Shown: positions 59,301 to 63,554, counted from the first letter of the stretch. The stretch is 64,000 nt of DNA from Paragorgia papillata (GCA_035771165.1 JAWNZC010000320.1:496001-560000), one strand, 5' to 3'. Numbers and translations: made by a program. Notes: generated from the sequence alone by a model not told the origin.

Positions 59301-62174
59301 CGTCCTGCCTGTTGACATAGGGGGCAGGATTTTACACGTGAACTGGATCTTCCAGTCTGCCTCTCAGGGGGTCTGGATGCTGTTTTATTCCAGGTTGACT
59401 TGTTAAATGAGGATGTGTCGGTACGCATTATTTTGGCCTCATCACTTGAAGTAATTTCATCCAGAAGAGAGCTCATTGCTTGAGAGATTTCAGGTTTGAT
59501 GGAAGCAAGCGTACGCGAGCGGAGCTCAGTCCCATACCGCTGTTTAACAAGCCTTGGGAGACCAGGGTTAATGAGTCGGAGCCAGGTGAGAACAACAAAG
59601 TTTTCGAGGGAGGGAGAAAGTTCCTCATCTTCTTTGATTGTCTCGTCGTGATGGGTTAGGTTGCCGTTGTTTCTAAGTCGGCTGTCATCGACAAACGCCA
59701 TAACTCTTTGGTACAAGTCTTCGGGTCGCTCGTTAACTTCTAATTTGATCTCATCAAAATCAACAAAATGAACCCCAGTGGCCTGAAATCCAAAATGTAA
59801 GCGGATGGCGTTCCATATAGACTCGATGGAAGTGCTAGACTTGACGATAGTATTCCGTGAAATAATTGGGCAGTAGTTGGCGACTTGTCCAAGCATTAGT
59901 TCAAGCATGGTTACTTTTTGTTGGCCTGTTCGACGTTGAGCTTCAGCAATGTCTTCGCCATCATTGACAAAGCCTCTTAGCAGTTCTGTTTTCGATTTCT
60001 TTTTCCACGTAACCCCTTCTACGAGAAACGGGGCAAAATTTGGATCAAGTGATAGGGTATAGACTAAGTTTTGTCTCCAGTTCTCGAAGGGTTTATTGAC
60101 TCAGTTTTAGTCACACACCACTGTTTCGGTGCACGAATTGACGAAGCCATTGCTAACCTGGGAGGCTGACTGAAACGGTTTATTCAGTTTGGGTTCGATG
60201 ATTACGCTGCCACCACGCCAGTAGTTAGTATAATAGGAATCCAACGTCAACCAGGTAGAAAATAAACAACTTTAATACAATGGCATTGACAACAGTAATG
60301 AAAGAGTTTTAGACAAGATGGCCGACTCGTCGGAATACACAGGTACCCCGACGTACTGTCATTGGGTAAACCGCTGACCAACCAATAGTAAACTAATATC
60401 AACATTATATAATGGCGCTACACTCGCATTAGATTCGAATCAGTGGGATCTACTCAGGCGTACTTCTCCTGCTGCGTTGGCCTTCAACGCCAGTCGTCAT
60501 TGGAAAATAAAATAATTCGCTATTAGATTTAACTATTGATATTGTTACGGATATGCCTATCCTAAGACAGTTAATTAACTAGACGTTATTTGACCACTGA
60601 ACTTATTAAGTACTTGTAACAAATTAGTAAATATTTGTGACTTGGCATGAGTCAGCTATGATGTCATTTAATAATTACGTAAATATATTATATATAGAAT
60701 GAAGTATGTTACTATAATTATATAATCTAGAAACTATATAAGCAGCCATCGAACATATATCAGGCATGCATATGTATGAGAGTGAGCTATATGTATCAAA
60801 GTGGTTACAAAGTCAGTCCTGGAGTTCCTGCCGTTGGTTTTATTATTCCTTCCATTTCAAGTCCATACGGATTGTTAACCTGTTGCCGGAATCTCCTATT
60901 GACTGTTTCGTTGTGCGCAGACGACAGATAAGTTTCTGAACTTTAGTTTAGTCTTAATTTTTATAGACATTTTCAATATCTGTTCTAAGTTTCTTGTTAA
61001 TTAAATAAATAATTGTAAAAACCAAACAGCTGAGGTTACACTTTTTGTTGCGTATAGCGGTCACGTAACAATATGCGTACGAATGTCGCGGGATGTTATG
61101 ATTATATTATCGATTGTCATATTCGTTACATACACACATTTTATAACTGTAGCCCACTCAACATAAATTCTTTGTTTAATTATTTAAAATATTTTGCAGT
61201 GAACGCTAGGCTGTGAATCAGACAACATATACTGTAGCAACAGCAGAATAATATACATGTTGTCAGACGCTGACACAAGAATGTACTTTGATACACATAC
61301 TCATATCTGTACTATTTTAGTTAAACATTAATCGATCAACTTCCACTAGTAATTAATTAGCTTAGGTTTTTTAAATGGACAACTTTCAAAATTACACTGT
61401 TTCGATTAGGCGATGGCACACAAAAATACAACAGGCGCCTGCTGAGATCCCCTTCTCCTTATCTCCCAACTCCGGCAATGCAGGCTAGAGCAAAAGCTGT
61501 GGAAGCATTTTTGTTGCATGCAGCCTTGGTGAAATCTTAATTAGATAACTGCAAAACCAGGAATAGAACCTGTGTCGCAGAGGTGAAAAACCATTTACTG
61601 TATTGTCCTTTCTCTTTTCGGCAAGTACAAACTACCTGGGGTCACTAGTACCGACCGAATAAGCGAGGTTAATAAGTAGTTTTTTTTATTATTTAACTTA
61701 AAACTGTGAGAGACATGAAAATGCCATTGCAATGTCGCAATGTTTTGTTTAACAGATATTTGTTATTTTTATTCAGAACGGGAAAAAACAGATAAACAAA
61801 GATAATTTGTTTGGCTTCTTTAGTTCTTCGTTAATTAATCAGTGTATTTGTAATTGGGTTCTTTATCACCGATAAAGTTAGTTTATTATATCTTTCGGCT
61901 CTGAGCCGGCGGATACGGGAAATATCCGACCGCTTATGAACCAATCAGATTGCAGGATATCCGTATTCGGGCCTCTCAGCGCCACTGTAATTTAATATAT
62001 TAATATAATATAGTAATATACAAATTATAAATACATAAGAAGAGTTTTGTTACAATATTGTTCCAAACCTTTAACCATTTTTTTTGCTCTAGTCACCCTG
62101 ATGCTAGGTGGTCAGCAGAACAGCTTCTTCAGCATCCATTTATAAGAACTGTGTTGAACAACGTTGCAGAATGA
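14163..62174 (+). CDS. MAP3K19: MAP3K19/YSK4-like kinase gene (13 exons; 5' end missing)
   Basis: Exons at 14,163-14,320, 15,620-15,686, 16,189-16,421, 16,865-20,196, 20,977-21,063, 22,029-22,093, 23,631-23,717, 24,039-24,131, 25,038-25,122, 30,627-30,736, 43,386-43,433, 44,597-44,713 and 62,093-62,174 join in consistent phase at GT...AG borders and end at TGA. The product has a long Ser/Thr-rich N-terminal region and a C-terminal STE-group kinase domain of about 270 residues with every key motif. Phrases such as [23 protein letters not shown] and [12 protein letters not shown] fit the MAP3K19 (YSK4) branch better than MEKK2/3, but the subfamily is judged by eye. Such kinases phosphorylate MAP2Ks in the cytoplasm. 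Two caveats apply: one in-frame TGA at 18,448, and no identified first exon. Confidence 0.85.
14346..14490. mobile_element. Palindromic MITE
   Basis: AAATGGTTCATGATTTAGCG at the left is mirrored by the complementary arm ending in ACCATGAGCCATTT. The core CTCCATCGAGTTATGGA also occurs once more at 14,766, a partial related copy. Confidence 0.75.
14491..14900. other. Intron sequence
   Basis: Non-coding apart from the partial MITE copy near 14,766. Confidence 0.4.
14905..15303 (+). mobile_element. LINE 3' end with (TATC)n tail
   Basis: One + strand frame reads [20 protein letters not shown] and ends in HTFSHFF, the LINE C-terminal motif also seen at 9,258-9,509. The 3' UTR has CACACGCGGGCTAGCGTGTG, a hairpin with a perfect GC stem, then AATAAAG and a TATC tail at 15,289-15,303. 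Confidence 0.75.
15370..15575 (+). repeat. (TGTA)n then (TGTT)n microsatellite
   Basis: TGTA/TGTG units pass into about 24 uninterrupted TGTT units. It lies 45 bp upstream of an exon. The Val/Cys/Leu ORFs are artefacts. Confidence 0.95.
15620..15686 (+). CDS. MAP3K19: Kinase gene exon
   Basis: Acceptor GATCAG and donor GTAAGT bound 67 bp that read [20 protein letters not shown]. The two bases at the start complete the codon left open at 14,320, and two bases remain for the next exon. Confidence 0.65.
15690..16180. other. Intron, no feature seen
   Basis: AT-rich, non-coding. Confidence 0.5.
16189..16421 (+). CDS. MAP3K19: Kinase gene exon
   Basis: Acceptor TTTCTAG, 233 bp, donor G|GTATCC. 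It encodes [20 protein letters not shown] and continues to [20 protein letters not shown], a Ser-rich segment with no domain. Phase fits both neighbours. Confidence 0.75.
16510..16745 (+). repeat. Polypyrimidine (CTTT/CTTC) tract
   Basis: About 235 bp almost entirely C and T, directly upstream of the giant exon. The Ser/Phe/Leu-rich ORFs are artefacts. Confidence 0.85.
16865..20196 (+). CDS. MAP3K19: Kinase gene giant exon, ends in kinase glycine loop
   Basis: Acceptor ATACGCAG gives frame [14 protein letters not shown]; donor ACA|GTGAGT lies inside the glycine loop [10 protein letters not shown]. The exon is 3,332 bp (1,110 codons). At 17,116-17,190 CAKC...CFSC is spaced like a small treble-clef or rubredoxin-type zinc site. 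At 17,690-17,950 an imperfect repeat ([19 protein letters not shown]) forms a Gln/Glu-rich stretch. The rest is Ser/Thr-rich and probably disordered, typical of N-terminal regions of MAP3K19-like proteins. The frame has one in-frame stop, TGA at 18,448-18,450; coding resumes in the same frame ([17 protein letters not shown]). Just before the kinase domain is an acidic EEEEI(I)W segment. Confidence 0.8.
20205..20582 (+). repeat. (TGTGTC)n microsatellite with strand switch
   Basis: TGTGTCTG/TGTCCG units run to about 20,410, switch to the complementary CACAGAC/ACAGACA type to about 20,495, then return to TGTCTGTG. It fills most of the intron after the glycine-loop exon. Confidence 0.9.
20788..20890 (+). 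repeat. 9-bp minisatellite GCTTGCCCC
   Basis: About 10 units of GCTTGCCCC/GCTTGCCTC, flanked by looser CTTGC/CTTGT repeats. Each unit is three codons, which explains the Gly-Gln-Ala ORF on the other strand. Confidence 0.95.
20977..21063 (+). CDS. MAP3K19: Kinase exon, VAIK lysine
   Basis: Acceptor TTTGTAG, 29 codons in phase 0, donor GTAGGT. The sequence [19 protein letters not shown] contains the ATP-contacting lysine (IAVK) of kinase subdomain II; the valine at its start completes the glycine loop. Confidence 0.9.
21485..21656. mobile_element. Palindromic MITE
   Basis: TGCATAAATACAACAATGCA at the left pairs with the arm ending near 21,656; both arms end in CTTCATTCTT towards the centre. 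Non-coding. Confidence 0.7.
21771..21868. mobile_element. Very short palindromic element
   Basis: GGCCGGTTTCAAGCGTCAAA is mirrored by GTTTGAAACGGGCC at about 100 bp. Such GGCCCGTTTCAAACGTTGAA ends recur in several invertebrate genomes. Confidence 0.6.
22029..22093 (+). CDS. MAP3K19: Kinase exon, alphaC helix
   Basis: Acceptor TTTTAG, donor GTATGG, 65 bp. [20 protein letters not shown] carries the alphaC glutamate (EEV) that pairs with the IAVK lysine. Confidence 0.9.
22100..23155. other. Intron; small MITE copy near 22,695-22,760
   Basis: AAGCCAGGGCCCTTTT and CCCTAGGAACGAGGTTG match the CCCTGGGAACGAGGTTG family found at 36.6, 37.5 and 38.9 kb. Otherwise AT-rich and non-coding; 22,935-22,960 contains CTAACGCCAGACGG, related to the repeat at 8,641. 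Confidence 0.5.
23157..23515 (+). repeat. (TTGTA)n pentanucleotide satellite
   Basis: About 360 bp: TTGCA units at the start, TTGTG units, about 45 near-perfect TTGTA units, then mixed TTGCA units. It lies in the intron before the YLGTC kinase exon. All ORFs over it (YCIVL-type) are artefacts. Confidence 0.97.
23631..23717 (+). CDS. MAP3K19: Kinase exon, hinge region
   Basis: Acceptor TTTTAG, donor GTATTC, 87 bp, phases 2 in and 2 out. [20 protein letters not shown], then GSIASILA: beta4-beta5, the hinge and the GGS of STE-type kinases. Confidence 0.9.
24039..24131 (+). CDS. MAP3K19: Kinase exon, alphaE helix to HR
   Basis: Acceptor TTTTAG, donor GTATAA, 93 bp. [19 protein letters not shown], then [12 protein letters not shown]. 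The final HR begins the catalytic-loop motif that the next exon completes. Confidence 0.9.
24545..24665 (-). repeat. tRNA-derived SINE, - orientation
   Basis: The - strand has TAGCTAAGTCGGTTGAG (A-box-like), GAGTTCGAATCCCAGCC (B box) and then GGGTGGAGTTTTCTCTG. These are a Pol III promoter and the body core of a coral-type SINE, not a functional tRNA. Confidence 0.7.
24775..24885 (+). repeat. tRNA-derived SINE, + orientation
   Basis: GGTCGTGGGTTCGAATCCCA (B box) followed by CGGGTAGAGTTTTCTCTAC. Same family as the copy at 24,545-24,665 but facing the other way, giving a head-to-head pair. Confidence 0.65.
25038..25122 (+). CDS. MAP3K19: Kinase exon, catalytic loop and DFG
   Basis: Acceptor TTTCAG, donor GTACGT, 85 bp. 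[13 protein letters not shown] then [15 protein letters not shown]: the catalytic Asp and Asn (with HR from the preceding exon this gives HRDIKGGN) and the Mg-binding DFG Asp. Residues are those of an active kinase. Confidence 0.93.
25130..26120. other. Intron, no feature seen
   Basis: AT-rich with short A and T runs. The ORF pair at 25,721-25,928 has no recognisable product. Confidence 0.45.
26128..26450. repeat. 121-bp tandem repeat with ACGTCG motifs
   Basis: GGTGGTTAAGTGAAGTGAAA starts at 26,128 and similar starts lie at 26,249 and 26,370, so the period is 121 bp, with about 2.6 copies. Each unit contains several copies of the palindrome-like CGACGTCG/AACGTCG, unlike the surrounding DNA. 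It may be the subterminal array of a transposon. Confidence 0.75.
26540..26965. mobile_element. MITE of the GGTTAATAAG family, diverged
   Basis: TAAGAGGTTTATTATATGGC matches 12,554-12,573, and AAATTGTGCCATATAATA at the far side is related to 12,898-12,915. Non-coding. Confidence 0.5.
26970..27865. other. Intron, short TTATTATATAG repeats
   Basis: 27,030-27,075 has three TTTATTATATAG-type units. A small palindrome (GGATATGAGCTGATAG and GCTCATATCC) lies at 27,790-27,852. No gene seen. Confidence 0.4.
27870..27984 (+). pseudogene. Short LINE protein remnant
   Basis: The frame reads [13 protein letters not shown], then [14 protein letters not shown], two overlapping forms of the LQKRAARVILG motif downstream of LINE RT domains. 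It has no intact reading frame of useful length. Confidence 0.4.
27985..28881. mobile_element. 0.9-kb non-autonomous TIR element
   Basis: The left end GTGATTCACTAGTCTCCTTC is complementary to the right end, which reads GAAGGAGGCTAGTGATTCAC. One mismatch lies in the first 20 bp, and similarity continues over GCAG.CGT. The interior holds a degenerate direct repeat (AAGAACAT...TTCTTCGTAAATT near 28,425 and 28,628). No transposase. Confidence 0.75.
29205..30122. repeat. Unidentified dispersed repeat, copy 1
   Basis: It matches 40,690-41,818 in the same order: CCCCTCGCCC.CTTTTACA..., GTTTAAAATA.TTTAA.GACACAC, CGTAGACGTTGATTTGTTTC, TTTTTGTCAAGAATAAAT. No coding capacity or ends recognised. Confidence 0.65.
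30125..30620. other. Intron, no feature seen
   Basis: ORFs of 83-120 codons on both strands have no recognisable product. Confidence 0.4.
30627..30736 (+). CDS. MAP3K19: Kinase exon, activation segment
   Basis: Acceptor TTCTTAG, donor GTAAGA, 110 bp. [20 protein letters not shown], then [16 protein letters not shown]: the P+1 loop and APE motif with a probable activating Ser/Thr before GTPYW. Confidence 0.93.
32683..32830 (+). repeat. GC-rich GGCTCnGAGC short repeats, left of core
   Basis: Roughly 30-bp units such as GAGCCCTCGGCTCTTGGCTC repeat about five times. The complementary set lies at 33,686-33,805. Confidence 0.8.
32831..33092 (+). repeat. Polypurine (GGA)n core, left half
   Basis: Almost pure GGAGGA with AAAGA interruptions. 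Forms the left half of the palindrome core. Confidence 0.95.
33150..33682 (+). repeat. Polypyrimidine (TCC)n core, right half
   Basis: About 530 bp of TCCTCC with TTTCTCC interruptions, twice the length of the left half. The Pro/Ser/Leu and poly-Arg ORFs over it are artefacts. Confidence 0.95.
35535..36620. other. Intron, no feature seen
   Basis: AT-rich, non-coding; no repeats recognised. Confidence 0.45.
36626..36715. mobile_element. CCAACCTCGTnCCCAGGG MITE, copy 1
   Basis: CTCCAACCTCGTACCCAGGG, then AAGACCCTGGTTGCGGCTGG and TCACGTG. Related copies lie at 37,549-37,650 (inverted), 38,874-38,945 and 22,695-22,760. Confidence 0.7.
36720..37540. other. Intron, no gene seen
   Basis: A short GACGCCAG...GACGCCAGACGTAA motif at 37,420-37,450 is related to the TCTGGCGTTAG repeat. 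ORFs here are not recognisable. Confidence 0.4.
37549..37650. mobile_element. CCAACCTCGTnCCCAGGG MITE, copy 2 (inverted)
   Basis: GGGGGCACGTGACCAGCCAC, AACCAGGGTCTTTTCG and TTGGGTACGAGGTTG mirror copy 1. Copies 1 and 2 face each other about 0.9 kb apart. Confidence 0.7.
37690..37740 (+). repeat. 12-bp AATTTTCAAGAA tandem array
   Basis: Four or five units of AATTTTCAAGAA/AATATTCAAGAA. Confidence 0.8.
38091..38190 (+). promoter_or_regulatory. Possible cryptic promoter (NRF-1, TATA, YY1-like sites)
   Basis: GCGCATGCGC at 38,091-38,100 is a perfect NRF-1-type palindrome, CTATATATAA at 38,134-38,143 is TATA-like and AAAATGGCGGC at 38,181-38,191 matches the YY1 site often found at start codons. 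The frame from that ATG is open for about 46 codons only. It lies in the middle of a kinase-gene intron. Confidence 0.3.
38325..38360. repeat. Dispersed TCTGGCGTTAGCCAG repeat, copy 2
   Basis: TTCTGGCGTTAGCCAGAATA then AAATACTAAAG, nearly identical to 8,652-8,680. Confidence 0.6.
38874..38945. mobile_element. CCAACCTCGTnCCCAGGG MITE, copy 3
   Basis: TCAACCTCGTTCCCAGGGCC and GGCCCTGGCATCGGCTGG, a shorter form. Confidence 0.65.
38950..40685. other. Intron; poly-G run at 39,237-39,258
   Basis: Only a G-rich homopolymer stretch is notable. Small ORFs are not recognisable. Confidence 0.4.
40690..41818. repeat. Unidentified dispersed repeat, copy 2
   Basis: Second copy of 29,205-30,122, about 200 bp longer and clearly diverged, same orientation, in the same intron. 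Confidence 0.65.
41950..42170 (+). repeat. Tandem duplication with CACGCGTGT palindromes
   Basis: CACGCGTGTAAAATG.ACTCCACGCGTG, then GATTAGCACCCTCACCGGGC and CTCGGGGATAAA occur twice, about 120 bp apart, with a C13 run between the units. Confidence 0.75.
42175..43380. other. Intron, no feature seen
   Basis: Apart from a 15-bp direct duplication (GACTACGGTAGCT) at 42,705-42,735, non-coding. Confidence 0.4.
43386..43433 (+). CDS. MAP3K19: Kinase micro-exon, alphaF/alphaG
   Basis: Acceptor TTTAG, donor GTAAGA, 48 bp. [15 protein letters not shown] follows the SDIW of the previous exon, as in all STE kinases. It sits 12.6 kb from the previous exon. Confidence 0.9.
43998..44187. mobile_element. 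Palindromic MITE
   Basis: CCCAACAAACTATTCTTAAA at the left is mirrored by AGAATAGTTTGCTGGG at the right; the complementary GTTCAACTCAACAAGAAACC and GGTTTCTTGTTGAATTCAAC extend each arm to about 57 bp. Confidence 0.8.
44208..44382. mobile_element. Palindromic MITE
   Basis: TAAGTCGCTTTTCCAGTCAT and the mirrored GTGACTGGAAAACGGACTT bound a 175-bp foldback with CTCGCAGC and AAGTACTTGC/GCAAGTACTC in both arms. It lies about 20 bp from the preceding MITE. Confidence 0.75.
44597..44713 (+). CDS. MAP3K19: Kinase exon, alphaG-alphaH
   Basis: Acceptor TATGAAG, donor GTATGG, 117 bp. [19 protein letters not shown], then [10 protein letters not shown]; the first base completes the Trp of KPPW and the last two begin the Arg completed by the final exon. 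The acceptor has a weak pyrimidine tract, but the frame and family pattern leave little doubt. Confidence 0.85.
45325..45510 (-). repeat. Gypsy 3' LTR, main part
   Basis: Identical to 60,216-60,401 apart from one base (G for C in AACTTTAATA-AATGG). Its remaining 15-20 bp lie on the far side of the LINE at about 51,064-51,082. Confidence 0.9.
45721..46750 (-). pseudogene. LINE RT C-terminal half
   Basis: [11 protein letters not shown] holds the catalytic RT motif (F/Y-ADD), followed by [38 protein letters not shown] and [12 protein letters not shown]. Just upstream [13 protein letters not shown] is followed by TAA TAG, so the protein is interrupted by stops at about 46,700. Confidence 0.8.
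46812..48735 (-). pseudogene. LINE endonuclease and RT N-terminal half
   Basis: It includes [30 protein letters not shown] (AP-endonuclease GDFN), [10 protein letters not shown] (DH), then RT blocks [13 protein letters not shown] and [20 protein letters not shown] and MYLDMSK. The frame shifts at DMSK near 46,905. Upstream of 48,455 one or more stops break the endonuclease N-terminus. Confidence 0.8.
48743..49796. mobile_element. 1-kb element of TTTCTTA palindromes carrying a gag fragment
   Basis: It interrupts the LINE between its NPGP motif and the endonuclease. The outer parts (48,755-48,885 and 49,480-49,760) consist of short palindromes such as TTTCTTAAAATAAGAAATTT. The ends GCAAAAAAATCACTTTCTTG and, on the other strand, GCAATAAAAAAATAATCTTA are loosely similar. 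CAG on both sides may be a 3-bp duplication. Confidence 0.55.
48930..49475 (+). pseudogene. Fragment of another Gypsy element: LTR end, PBS, gag start
   Basis: LTR-end-like sequence leads to TGGTGTCAGGCGGGA at 49,052 (a typical primer-binding site), then ATG 49,092 opens [37 protein letters not shown], a gag N-terminal start. The frame is cut at about 49,473 where the TTTCTTA repeats begin. Confidence 0.65.
49791..50045 (-). pseudogene. LINE ORF N-terminus (NPGP motif)
   Basis: [15 protein letters not shown]... ends ...[17 protein letters not shown]. The GDIxxNPGP motif precedes the endonuclease in CR1/L2-like LINEs. It is separated from the rest by the 1-kb insertion. Confidence 0.75.
50050..51060 (-). 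repeat. LINE 5' UTR with ~180-bp monomers
   Basis: AATAATTCAAA recurs at about 50,341, 50,529, 50,710 and, diverged, near 50,880. In two of the units (near 50,592 and 50,773) it is followed by CAAAACCAAAGTACTGA or its variant. Spacing is 172-188 bp. Tandem 5' monomers are a known promoter arrangement in some LINEs. Confidence 0.55.
51064..51105 (-). repeat. Gypsy polypurine tract and start of 3' LTR
   Basis: On the - strand AGGAGTAGAAAGAAAAAG is followed by TAGTTACGCCATTATAT, matching the LTR start TGTAGCGCCATTATAT with small changes. This fixes the right border of the LINE. Confidence 0.7.
51180..52640 (-). pseudogene. Gypsy integrase, frameshifted
   Basis: Across three frames the - strand gives a [11 protein letters not shown] zinc-type segment, [11 protein letters not shown] (first catalytic Asp), a second Asp in VIRTD before PGFQALAND, and [19 protein letters not shown] with the Glu of the DDE triad, then a Pro/Ser-rich C-terminal tail. 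Frameshifts occur at about 52,400 and 52,095. Confidence 0.65.
52806..53035 (-). pseudogene. Gypsy RNase H, distal part
   Basis: [17 protein letters not shown] contains the TDSK..V.A motif of RNase [17 protein letters not shown] is its C-terminal end. The proximal part is at 57,090-57,200; the TIR element lies between. Confidence 0.7.
53840..54148 (+). promoter_or_regulatory. CpG-rich stretch upstream of the captured exons
   Basis: GATACCGCGCATGCTCCGCG and nearby CGCG-rich sequence contrast with the AT-rich element. CGCGCATGC resembles an NRF-1 site. It ends at a good start context, AGCCATGG. Confidence 0.4.
54149..55800 (+). CDS. Three-exon ORF of 63 residues inside the TIR element
   Basis: Exons 54,149-54,214, 54,709-54,769 and 55,736-55,800 give an uninterrupted frame. 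Exon 1 begins [15 protein letters not shown] at an optimal context (GCCATGG) and ends AAG|GTAAAG. Exon 2 follows TTTTCTAG, reads [20 protein letters not shown] and ends G|GTAAGT. Exon 3 follows CATTTTACAG, reads [19 protein letters not shown] and stops at TGA 55,798. Phases (0, then 1) agree. No family recognised. It may be exons of a host gene picked up by the element, or the element's own gene. Confidence 0.45.
55538..55610 (+). repeat. (AAAC)n microsatellite
   Basis: About 17 uninterrupted AAAC units; a (TTTG)n run lies at 54,642-54,672. Confidence 0.95.
57077..58270 (-). pseudogene. Gypsy reverse transcriptase and RNase H start
   Basis: A 397-codon [23 protein letters not shown], then [28 protein letters not shown] and [12 protein letters not shown]; the catalytic motif is IADD rather than the usual YVDD. 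It is followed by the connection domain with the W-D-E-LHNAF start of RNase H. The frame shifts near 57,230, and the continuation [15 protein letters not shown] is in another frame. It ends at the TIR element. Confidence 0.8.
58625..59116 (-). CDS. Gypsy protease region
   Basis: [15 protein letters not shown] carries the DSG of retropepsins, and [17 protein letters not shown] is the downstream flap/ILG-type motif. A run of about 20 G (58,681-58,700), encoding poly-Pro, lies near the end. Confidence 0.8.
   Translation of the reverse strand: MRQSPYLDTFHQHHTARITIDSGATCNMIRWSTAKRLGVEVKVSSQSARQADGHSSLNVTGETHISFTRDNLKFHFEGLVVENLDVEILAGTPFMAANDIAVRPARRQVIIGNGPTYQYGSSEKQSADKAVRLAVVLRAPPPPPPPDTYHHLARRILRSRTSM
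59228..60100 (-). CDS. Gypsy gag
   Basis: The frame is open from 60,100 (after a TGA) to 59,228; the first ATG is at 59,908, so the real start is unclear. [16 protein letters not shown] and [12 protein letters not shown] are capsid-type helices. Near the end [18 protein letters not shown] is a single CCHC zinc knuckle. Confidence 0.75.
   Translation of the reverse strand, partial: VNKPFENWRQNLVYTLSLDPNFAPFLVEGVTWKKKSKTELLRGFVNDGEDIAEAQRRTGQQKVTMLELMLGQVANYCPIISRNTIVKSSTSIESIWNAIRLHFGFQATGVHFVDFDEIKLEVNERPEDLYQRVMAFVDDSRLRNNGNLTHHDETIKEDEELSPSLENFVVLTWLRLINPGLPRLVKQRYGTELRSRTLASIKPEISQAMSSLLDEITSSDEAKIMRTDTSSFNKSTWNKTASRPPERQTGRSSSRVKSCPLCQQAGRPDQHFLSECKYLPDKDRKYMAKA
60201..60215 (-). other. 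Gypsy primer-binding site
   Basis: On the - strand TGGTGGCAGCGTAA follows the 5' LTR end ACTACTGGCG, as expected for a tRNA primer-binding site. Confidence 0.65.
60216..60422 (-). repeat. Gypsy 5' LTR
   Basis: 207 bp; on the - strand it starts TGTAGCGCCATTATATAATG. One mismatch with the 3' LTR over about 186 bp. Confidence 0.9.
60541..61070 (+). mobile_element. Solo LTR, 530 bp
   Basis: It starts TGTTACGGATATGCC and ends GTCACGTAACA (TG...CA with TGTTACG/CGTAACA inverted ends). ATAT lies directly before (60,537-60,540) and after (61,071-61,074). A TATA-like ACTATATAAGCAGCC and AATTAAATAAATAATTG sit where LTR promoter and poly(A) signals are expected. Confidence 0.85.
61080..61640. other. 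Intron, no feature seen
   Basis: AT-rich, non-coding. Confidence 0.45.
61650..61985. mobile_element. GGTTAATAAG-family MITE remnant
   Basis: GACCGAATAAGCGAGGTTAA at 61,653 matches the ends at 12,540 and 12,935; GATACGGGAAATATCCGACC further on pairs with GGATATCCGTATTCGGG. Confidence 0.5.
62093..62174 (+). CDS. MAP3K19: Kinase gene last exon
   Basis: Acceptor [24 protein letters not shown], then RTVLNNVAE and TGA at 62,172. This is the subdomain XI end (R-H-P-xxR-xxAxxLLxHPFI) of STE kinases. The protein ends 9 residues later, so the kinase domain is C-terminal. Candidate poly(A) signals: AATAAA near 62,431 and 62,504. Confidence 0.92.
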
Positions 62175-62179
62175 AACAT

Positions 62180-62580
62180 TGTCGTGCTTGGTTAGCTGGG
62201 ATGACCAGGAAAACGTACATAAGCTGTCTACGTTCTCGTACTTCAACAATCCGGGTTTTCCTATTCCGTTTCCCAAATGCGGTAGAACTGTTCGACCCAC
62301 GTGACTATTTGGCTCCGGCGTTTTTTTCAAGCGATTTAAAAAGGATGATAGAGGAGCCATGCAATCCTTCCAAAATATGTCGTTAAATTTGTTTTCCTAT
62401 TTGTTTTTGACATGCTTCAGCGACTCAACAATAAATTAGATAACCTAACCGCAACAAAAACTCTAACCCTAATCAGAAATCTTCGTTCCTGCTTAGTCTT
62501 TTGAAATAAAACATATTTATAAATATATATTATTTAATAAAATGAACGTTGCTACTCCGAGTTTCACGCGTTAATCGATC
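62180..62580. other. Probable 3' UTR and spacer
   Basis: Includes the AATAAA signals; no other feature. Confidence 0.4.
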
Positions 62581-63140
62581 ATCAGGCACCTGAAAAAGTT
62601 TTACTTTAGTTTCTGTTTATATTGCGTGGCACGCGTGAGATCGCGGCACACGTGACATGACCGCACGCGCGAAATTGCGTGGGATGAGTTCGAGAGATTG
62701 TTCCCGGATGTGCATTTCTGTTCCTAGAGCGGCGGACGTTCCTAGCATAAAATTTATTTTCATGCCGGCATTTTGAAATTAGCTCCGATCGTTTGTTGAG
62801 CAAGTTCGCCTTGTTAGCTTTCAGAATAAGCAGCTTTACTTCTAGGCACAGATTACAGCGGCTTGCTCCACTTGTGTAAGGGGCGGTGCGTTTTAAAATA
62901 GACCAATTTACATTGAACGGTTCCCTTTTTATTTTAAGTCCCAAACGTACTTCGATAGTTCAGTTTCGTTCTTGTATTTCTTCTCATGGAAAGATTTCTG
63001 GTGGTTGTTGAAGCGTTGCTTGAAGTTGTTGGCTGTCATTCCTATGTATTGTTTTGTTGTGTCTGTTTCGTCGATTGTTGTCAGATCAGCTTTGTAGATG
63101 ACTCCTGCAACCATGCAGTTTCCTTTCTAGGGGCAATCGG
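62580..63140 (-). mobile_element. Penelope-like element 3' fragment, copy 2
   Basis: The - strand from 63,114 reads VAGVIYKADLTT, KQYIGMTANNFKQRFNNHQK (GIY-YIG core with the catalytic Arg) and ELSKYVWDLK. After a frameshift at about 62,935 it reads NWSILKRTAPYTSGASRCNL and LISKCRHENKFY, the Cys-rich tail. The RT part is missing; the TAACGCG.GAAACTCGGAGTA 3' UTR follows. Confidence 0.75.
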
Positions 63141-63550
63141 TTTTATTTCTGCAGCTGCAATTTTGCTTGTTGTCACTTCCTTATATTTGTTCTTATTTGT
63201 TGTGTTGTTTTGGGTTGTAGTGTTCGCCAGCACTTTGTTTTAGGCTAAACCGTCGATAGGAAAGGTGTATGGGTGCACTGGGGTTATAATTATCGGTTAA
63301 ACAGAATATTGGGTGCGGTTATGACTAAATGAGAACGAAATATAAATTCCGTCTTAAGGTTGGGAGTACTTTGTTTTGGTTTTAGGAACGGCATCTAGAG
63401 GAACTTTTTGTTCCGCTTAGATTTCGGTACTCGCTGCGTTTGTACCTTTTGAAAAGGAACATATTCAAACGGAACGTTTCGTTCTCATTTGAATTCGGGA
63501 AGGTTTTGTTCCGATATTCAAAAACAGGAACGGACCTAAATTAAAAACAA
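63141..63550. other. Non-coding, GGAAC/GTTCC-rich
   Basis: Several GGAACnnnnnGTTCC-type motifs between 63,385 and 63,540. Confidence 0.4.
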
Positions 63551-63554
63551 ATTG

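Larger units (their letters stand above)
45325..60422 (-). mobile_element. Young Ty3/Gypsy retrotransposon with nested insertions
   Basis: The - strand order is 5' LTR (60,422-60,216), primer-binding site, gag, protease, RT, RNase H, integrase, polypurine tract and 3' LTR (start at about 51,082, remainder 45,510-45,325). A LINE (51,063-45,511) lies in the 3' LTR and a TIR element (53,041-57,087) in RNase H. The reconstructed element without insertions would be about 5.5 kb. No env gene. The coding region has several frameshifts. Confidence 0.85.
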
